From Kineosporia corallincola (GTDB taxonomy: Bacteria; Actinomycetota; Actinomycetes; Actinomycetales; Kineosporiaceae): a stretch of DNA of 64,000 nt. The stretch lies in the NCBI RefSeq assembly GCF_018499875.1, contig NZ_JAHBAY010000004.1, forward strand, positions 310,001 through 374,000. Direction: 5' to 3'. The position numbers and the translations under genes are program-made. The notes beneath the pieces were generated by a model, which was not told the DNA's origin, did no database searches, and saw nothing but the letters and a program-made list of their open reading frames with translations. Shown here in pieces: positions 59,970 to 64,000 of this stretch. Position 1 is the stretch's first letter. The number at the start of each line of letters is the position of its first letter.

Positions 59970-61369
59970 CGCGCCACGTCGTCGTGCTCGGTGATCTGCT
60001 GCTCGACCGTGACGTGCACGGAAGCGTCACCCGGATCGCCCCGGACGCCCCGGTGCCGGTGCTCGACGCCTCGCGCACGGCCGAACGCCCGGGTGGCGCC
60101 GGGCTGACGGCCCTGCTGTGCGTGGGCGAGGGCGTGCGGGTCACCCTGGTGGCGCCGGTCGCCGACGACCACGACGGACGACGTCTGCGCGACCTCCTCG
60201 CGCCCCATGTCCGCCTGCTGGCCCTCGGGCACGAAGGGGGGACACGCACCAGGACCCGGTTGCGGGCCTCCGGGCAGTGCCTGCTGCGACTGGACGAGGG
60301 CGGTCCGGGCACGCCGGTGCCGGACTCCGTGGACCGGGTGGACGAGGTGCTGGAGTCCGCCGACGTGGTGCTGGTCTCGGACTACGGCGCCGGTGTCACC
60401 CGGCATCCGGAACTGCGCGAGCTGCTCGTCCGCGCCGCCGCCCGGCGGCCGGTGCTCTGGGACCCGCACCCGCGCGGCGGCGACCCGGTGCCGGGGTGCC
60501 TGCTGGTGACGCCGAATCTGGCCGAGGCCGAGGGTGCGCTGAGAGCGGCGGGGGAGCCGGCCGGGACCGGGGTGACGCCCGACGTGCTGGCCACCCGGTT
60601 GCGGGAGCGGTGGCGGGTGCGGGGTGTGTGCGTCACGGCCGGGGAGGCGGGGGCCCACCTGTCACGGACCGGCAGCGAGACGCTGTACGTGCCGGCCCGG
60701 CCGGCCGCCGGGGATCCGTGCGGTGCCGGGGACCGGTTCGCCGCCTCGGTGGCGGTGGGACTGGCCGGTGGCCGGGTGCTGTCCGAAGCGGTGACCGCCG
60801 CGGTGGGGGACGCGTCGGCCTGGGTGGAGGCTGGTGGCACAGCCGGTTTCGCCGTCGGGTCCACGCCGGCGCGTGAGGCCGGCGCCACCGGCCGTGGCCC
60901 GGGCCTGGAGGCGAAGCTCGCCGCGACCCGCGCCGCGGGCGGCCGGGTCGTCGCCACCGGAGGCTGTTTCGATCTCCTGCACGTGGGCCATCTCTCCTGC
61001 CTGCGGGCCGCCCGCCGGGCCGGGGACCTGCTGGTCGTGCTGCTGAACTCGGACGCCTCGGTGTCCAGACTGAAAGGCCCGGGCCGGCCGGTGGTTCCGC
61101 AGAACGAGCGGGCCGAGGTGCTGAGGTCCCTGGAATGCGTCGACGACGTGGTCATTTTCGACGAGGACGACCCGGGGGCGGCGCTGGAACGGCTCCGCCC
61201 GGACGTCTGGGTGAAGGGTGGCGACTACGGCGGCGCCCCGATGCCCGAGGCCGGCCTGGTACGGAGCTGGGGCGGGCGGGTGCTGTTGCTGCCCTACCTG
61301 AGTGGCCGCTCCACCACCGCCATGCTGGATCGCGCGGAGCGCGACCACGAACTGGAGGAGATCCGATGA
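59966..61369 (+). CDS. hldE: Bifunctional heptose-7-phosphate kinase / heptose-1-phosphate adenylyltransferase (HldE-like)
   Basis: A 467-residue fusion. Residues 1-300 are a PfkB kinase making heptose 1,7-bisphosphate: APVPVLDASRTAERPGGAG (motif 1; the usual Asn of GGAANVA is not present) and GDPCGAGDRFAASVAVGLAG (about 249-268). Residues about 325-467 are a cytidylyltransferase-fold domain: GGCFDLLHVGHLSCLRAAR (HxGH at 339-342), LNSDASVSRLKGPGRP and VWVKGGDY. Together with GmhA, the GmhB domain of the GT2 fusion and this protein, all steps from sedoheptulose 7-phosphate to ADP-D-glycero-beta-D-manno-heptose are present. Overlaps its neighbours by 4 bp. Confidence 0.93.
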   Translation: MTRHVVVLGDLLLDRDVHGSVTRIAPDAPVPVLDASRTAERPGGAGLTALLCVGEGVRVTLVAPVADDHDGRRLRDLLAPHVRLLALGHEGGTRTRTRLRASGQCLLRLDEGGPGTPVPDSVDRVDEVLESADVVLVSDYGAGVTRHPELRELLVRAAARRPVLWDPHPRGGDPVPGCLLVTPNLAEAEGALRAAGEPAGTGVTPDVLATRLRERWRVRGVCVTAGEAGAHLSRTGSETLYVPARPAAGDPCGAGDRFAASVAVGLAGGRVLSEAVTAAVGDASAWVEAGGTAGFAVGSTPAREAGATGRGPGLEAKLAATRAAGGRVVATGGCFDLLHVGHLSCLRAARRAGDLLVVLLNSDASVSRLKGPGRPVVPQNERAEVLRSLECVDDVVIFDEDDPGAALERLRPDVWVKGGDYGGAPMPEAGLVRSWGGRVLLLPYLSGRSTTAMLDRAERDHELEEIR

Positions 61370-62067
61370 GCATTCAGAACCGTCCGGTGGGAACCGTCTT
61401 CGTCAGCGGCGGGGCCGGTGGCCTGGGAGCGGCGGTGGTCGCGGCTGTGCGGGAGGCCGGCGGCACGCCCGCCGTCATCGACCTGGTCGCCCCGAAGGAC
61501 GACGTGGTGGCACACGCCGTGGCCGATCTGTCCGACACCACCGAGGCGGAGAACGCGGTGGCCGCGCTGATCGGGAAGGTGGGCCCGCCCGACGCAGTGG
61601 TCACCTGTGCCGGCACCGACGCCTGCGGCCCGCTCGACGGCGTCGACAGCCAGACCTGGGAACGGGTGGTGCGGGTGAACTTGTTCGGCACCGTCGCCCT
61701 GGTGCGGGCCTGCCTGCCCCACCTCAAGCAGAACCACGGCACCGTGGTCACGGTCGCCTCCACCCTCGGCATCAAGGCCGTCGGCGACGCGACCGCCTAC
61801 TGCGCATCGAAATTCGGCGTCGTCGGCTTCACCCGGTCGCTGGCCGCCGAGCTGGCCGGGCAGGTCGGCGTGACCCTGCTGATCCCGGGCGGCATGAGCA
61901 CGGCCTTCTTCGACGGTCGCACGGAGCAGTACCGGCCGGGCCCCGACGCCGTCCTCAATGACCCGGCACACACCGCCCAGGCCGTGCTCACCGTGCTGTC
62001 GCAACCACCCGGCAGCGAGATCCGGGAACTGGTGGTGGCCACGTCCACCGAGCCGTCCTGGCCGTGA
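61366..62067 (+). CDS. Short-chain dehydrogenase in the heptose operon
   Basis: A 233-residue classical SDR. The NAD-binding motif is FVSGGAGGLGAAVVAAVREA (residues about 12-31), with an aspartate at the end of beta-2 (VIDLVAP) suggesting NAD. TCAGTDA, the catalytic VASTLG serine and YCASKFGVVGF (Tyr and Lys) are intact. It is not the HldD epimerase, which is an extended SDR of about 310 residues. It could oxidise or reduce a sugar carbon before transfer. Coupled to HldE and the second GT9 by 4-bp overlaps. Confidence 0.85.
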   Translation: MSIQNRPVGTVFVSGGAGGLGAAVVAAVREAGGTPAVIDLVAPKDDVVAHAVADLSDTTEAENAVAALIGKVGPPDAVVTCAGTDACGPLDGVDSQTWERVVRVNLFGTVALVRACLPHLKQNHGTVVTVASTLGIKAVGDATAYCASKFGVVGFTRSLAAELAGQVGVTLLIPGGMSTAFFDGRTEQYRPGPDAVLNDPAHTAQAVLTVLSQPPGSEIRELVVATSTEPSWP

Positions 62068-63074
62068 CCACCGGGAATGTGCTCATCCTGCGGGCTCTCG
62101 GGCTGGGTGACGCCCTCACCGGTGTCCCCGCCCTGAGGGGCCTGCGGCGGCGGTACCCGGATGCGCGGCTGACGTTGCTGGCGCCGTCCACCATCGGGTC
62201 GTGGTTGCGGGAACTCGGGCTGGTGGACGCCGTGGTGGACGCCCGGGGCCCGCACCGTCCGGTGCGGGTGGACGGGCGTCCCACGGTTGCCGTGAACCTG
62301 CACGGCAGCGGTCCCGAGAGTCACCGGTTACTCATGTCCTCGGAGCCGGACCGGCTGGTCGCCTTCGCCACCCCGGAGTTCCCGGACGGGCCGGCCTGGG
62401 ACCACGGCCCGGAGCACGAGGTGGATCGCTGGTGCCGTCTGGTGCGTGCGGACGGCGGTGGCTGCGACCGCTCCGACCTGTTCCTGAACCCGAGGGCGGT
62501 GATGCATCTCGGCGGTTCGCGCGGCACCCTGGGCATCGAGACCTGGTGTCTCGGCGAGCATGTCGTGATTCATCCGGGCGCGGCCTCGGGCAGCAGGCGC
62601 TGGCCCGCGCGGCGGTGGGCGGCGGTCGCGCGGCATCTGGCGCGGGCCGGGGCGCGGGTGGTGCTGACCGGATCGGTGGACGAGAAGCCGCTCTGCCACG
62701 AGATCGCGACGCTGTCCGGGGCGAGCTCACCGGCCGGAACCGGGCCGACCGACCTGGCCGGCCGTTCCACCCTGCCCGAGCTGGCCGCCCTGATCGCCTC
62801 GGCCCGCCTGCTGATCTGTGGCGACACCGGCGTCGCCCATGTCGCCACGGCCGTCGGCACGCCCTCGGTGCTGCTGTTCGGCCCGACCTCGCCCCGGCTC
62901 TGGGGCCCGGCCCTGCGCCCCGGCCTGCACCAGGTGCTGTGGCACGGCTCGGACGAGGCCCCCGGCGACCCGCACGGCACCCGGCCCGACCCGGCCCTGC
63001 TCGCCGTCCAGCCGCCCGAGGTGGTCGCCGCAGCCCTGCCCCGGCTGGCGGGGACGGTCACCGCACCACGGTGA
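62064..63074 (+). CDS. GT9 family (heptosyltransferase-like) glycosyltransferase, copy 2
   Basis: A 336-residue family 9 transferase: NVLILRALGLGDALTGVPAL at the start, the donor-binding VVIHPGAASGSRRWPARRWA, VVLTGSVDEKPL and LLICGDTGVAHVATAVGTPSV followed by LFGPTSPRLWGP. It differs clearly from copy 1, so the two probably act on different acceptors. The start is GTG 62064 in the SDR stop. Its last 17 bp overlap the convergent decarboxylase/epimerase gene, with no room for a terminator between. Confidence 0.9.
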   Translation: MTTGNVLILRALGLGDALTGVPALRGLRRRYPDARLTLLAPSTIGSWLRELGLVDAVVDARGPHRPVRVDGRPTVAVNLHGSGPESHRLLMSSEPDRLVAFATPEFPDGPAWDHGPEHEVDRWCRLVRADGGGCDRSDLFLNPRAVMHLGGSRGTLGIETWCLGEHVVIHPGAASGSRRWPARRWAAVARHLARAGARVVLTGSVDEKPLCHEIATLSGASSPAGTGPTDLAGRSTLPELAALIASARLLICGDTGVAHVATAVGTPSVLLFGPTSPRLWGPALRPGLHQVLWHGSDEAPGDPHGTRPDPALLAVQPPEVVAAALPRLAGTVTAPR

Positions 63075-63999
63075 GTTCCGGCCCGGCCGGCGCCGCGAGC
63101 GCGTCGCGGAACCAGGCCACCGTGCGGGCCAGGCCGTCCTCCCAGCTCACCCGCGGTTCCCAGCCCAGCCGTTCGCGGGCCAGGGCGGTGTCGGGACGGC
63201 GCACCTGGGGGTCGTCCACCGGACGGTCGACGAAGCGCACGGTGGAGGAACTGCCGCAGGCGCGGATCACGTCCTCGGCGATCCGGGCCACGGTCATCTC
63301 GTGCGGGTTGCCGATGTTCACCGGGCCGGGCTCCCCGCTCAGGGCCAGGGCCAGGATGCCGCGCACCAGATCGTCCACGTAGCAGACCGACCGGGTCTGG
63401 AGCCCGTCACCGGTCACCGTGATCGGCTCACCGGCCAGGGCCTGCCGGACGAAGGTCGGGACGGCCCGGCCGTCGTCCGGGCGCATCCGCGGGCCGAAGG
63501 TGTTGAAGATGCGCACGATCGCCGTGTCCACCCCACGGGCGGTGCGGTAGGCCGTGGTCATCGCCTCGGCGTAGCGCTTGGCCTCGTCGTACACCCCGCG
63601 CGGCCCGACCGGGTTGACGTGGCCCCAGTAGCTCTCCGGCTGCGGGTGCACCTGCGGGTCGCCGTACACCTCGGAGGTGGAGGCCAGCAGGAACCGGGCC
63701 TGCTTCTCGCGGGCCAGGCCGAGGGCGTGCCAGGTGCCGATGGAGCCCACGTTCAGCGTCTCCACGGGGAACCTCAGGTAGTCCACCGGGGAGGCCGGAG
63801 AGGCGAGGTGGAGCACCAGGTCGACCGGGCCGGAGACATGCACGAAATCCGTGACGTCGTAGCGCAGGCAGCGGAATCCGGGCTCGCTGAGCAGGTGTTC
63901 GACGTTGCGGGGCGTGCCGGTGAGGAAGTTGTCGAGGCACAGCACCTCCACGCCCTCCTCGAGCAGTTTCCCGCAGAGGTGGCTGCCGAGGAACCCGGC
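63058..63999 (-). CDS. UDP-glucuronate decarboxylase-like extended SDR (UXS type), 5' end outside
   Basis: At least 313 residues; the frame is open past 63999 (AGFLGSHLCGKLLEE precedes the visible VEVLCLDNF), so the first few residues lie beyond the window. The Rossmann fold is nearly complete. LASTSEVYGDPQVHPQPESY, RGVYDEAKRYAEAMT (Tyr and Lys), RIFNTFGPRMRPDDGRAV, DGLQTRSVCYVDDLV and NIGNPHEMTV are hallmarks of UDP-xylose synthase, which makes UDP-xylose from UDP-glucuronate. It faces the heptose operon from a convergent gene and may supply a second sugar to the same glycan. GTG 63951 is an internal start only. Confidence 0.88.
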   Translation of the reverse strand, partial: AGFLGSHLCGKLLEEGVEVLCLDNFLTGTPRNVEHLLSEPGFRCLRYDVTDFVHVSGPVDLVLHLASPASPVDYLRFPVETLNVGSIGTWHALGLAREKQARFLLASTSEVYGDPQVHPQPESYWGHVNPVGPRGVYDEAKRYAEAMTTAYRTARGVDTAIVRIFNTFGPRMRPDDGRAVPTFVRQALAGEPITVTGDGLQTRSVCYVDDLVRGILALALSGEPGPVNIGNPHEMTVARIAEDVIRACGSSSTVRFVDRPVDDPQVRRPDTALARERLGWEPRVSWEDGLARTVAWFRDALAAPAGPELTVVR

Positions 64000-64000
64000 G

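Noticed and set aside
61366-62067. The SDR as the missing HldD epimerase
   Set aside because: At 233 residues it is a classical SDR; HldD is an extended SDR of about 310 residues with a different substrate domain.

Overview
The window is a 64 kb piece of a high-GC chromosome. Very high G/C at third codon positions, frequent GTG and TTG starts, ATGA stop/start overlaps, ANTAR regulators, ABATE/CGNR proteins, DUF3618/holin-X pairs and roadblock-like small proteins all point to an actinobacterium. Two methyl-accepting chemotaxis proteins suggest a motile lineage; a Kineosporia-like organism is my guess, at low confidence. No rRNA, tRNA, insertion sequence, prophage or CRISPR array was recognised. 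Both ends cut a gene.

Region by region. 1-3500: tail of an enterochelin-esterase-like gene, a HAD phosphatase, a type IB topoisomerase and an acyl-CoA dehydrogenase. 3570-5730: an NfeD-like/flotillin pair. 5950-6700: a CGNR zinc-finger regulator with a repeat-filled insertion. 6780-13676: a four-gene ABC exporter operon (two ATPases, two large FtsX/MacB-type permeases). 13665-20615: a TetR/acetyltransferase pair sharing a palindrome, a YCII-like protein, a PfkB kinase with SurE, a DUF1905 protein, a CHASE3 chemoreceptor and a second acetyltransferase. 20746-24676: a three-subunit molybdenum hydroxylase (YagTSR type) whose iron-sulfur subunit carries a repeat-expanded linker. 24808-28641: twin roadblock-like genes, an old yellow enzyme and a PIN toxin-antitoxin pair. 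28672-36991: a classical chemoreceptor, a YihY/BrkB membrane protein, a secreted LprI-like protein, a TetR/MFS efflux pair with duplicated operators, DUF3618 and holin-X proteins, and an SRPBCC protein. 37134-50105: a stress and signalling block. Two paralogous SDR genes flank a PAS-GAF-ANTAR / CheB / CheR-PAS / PAS-GAF-ANTAR module, followed by an alcohol dehydrogenase - KatE catalase - CYP152 peroxygenase - SDR - ChaB operon. 50106-52713: an epimerase and an aldehyde dehydrogenase. 52815-64000: a tightly coupled operon for nucleotide-activated heptose and its transfer (carbamoyltransferase, GT2-GmhB fusion, two GT9, two other glycosyltransferases, GmhA, HldE, SDR), met by a convergent UDP-xylose-synthase-type gene.

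Three systems deserve most attention. First, the heptose/glycan operon makes an ADP-heptose precursor normally associated with Gram-negative LPS. Second, the CheB/CheR pair is bracketed by two ANTAR (RNA-binding antiterminator) sensors. Third, the CYP152 P450 is translationally coupled to a catalase and carries the Phe/His/Arg set of the alkene-forming enzyme OleT. Short in-frame 15-bp expansions occur in two unrelated genes, and a near-identical terminator stem is reused around 24.7-28.7 kb. Family assignments come from reading motifs, not from a database search.
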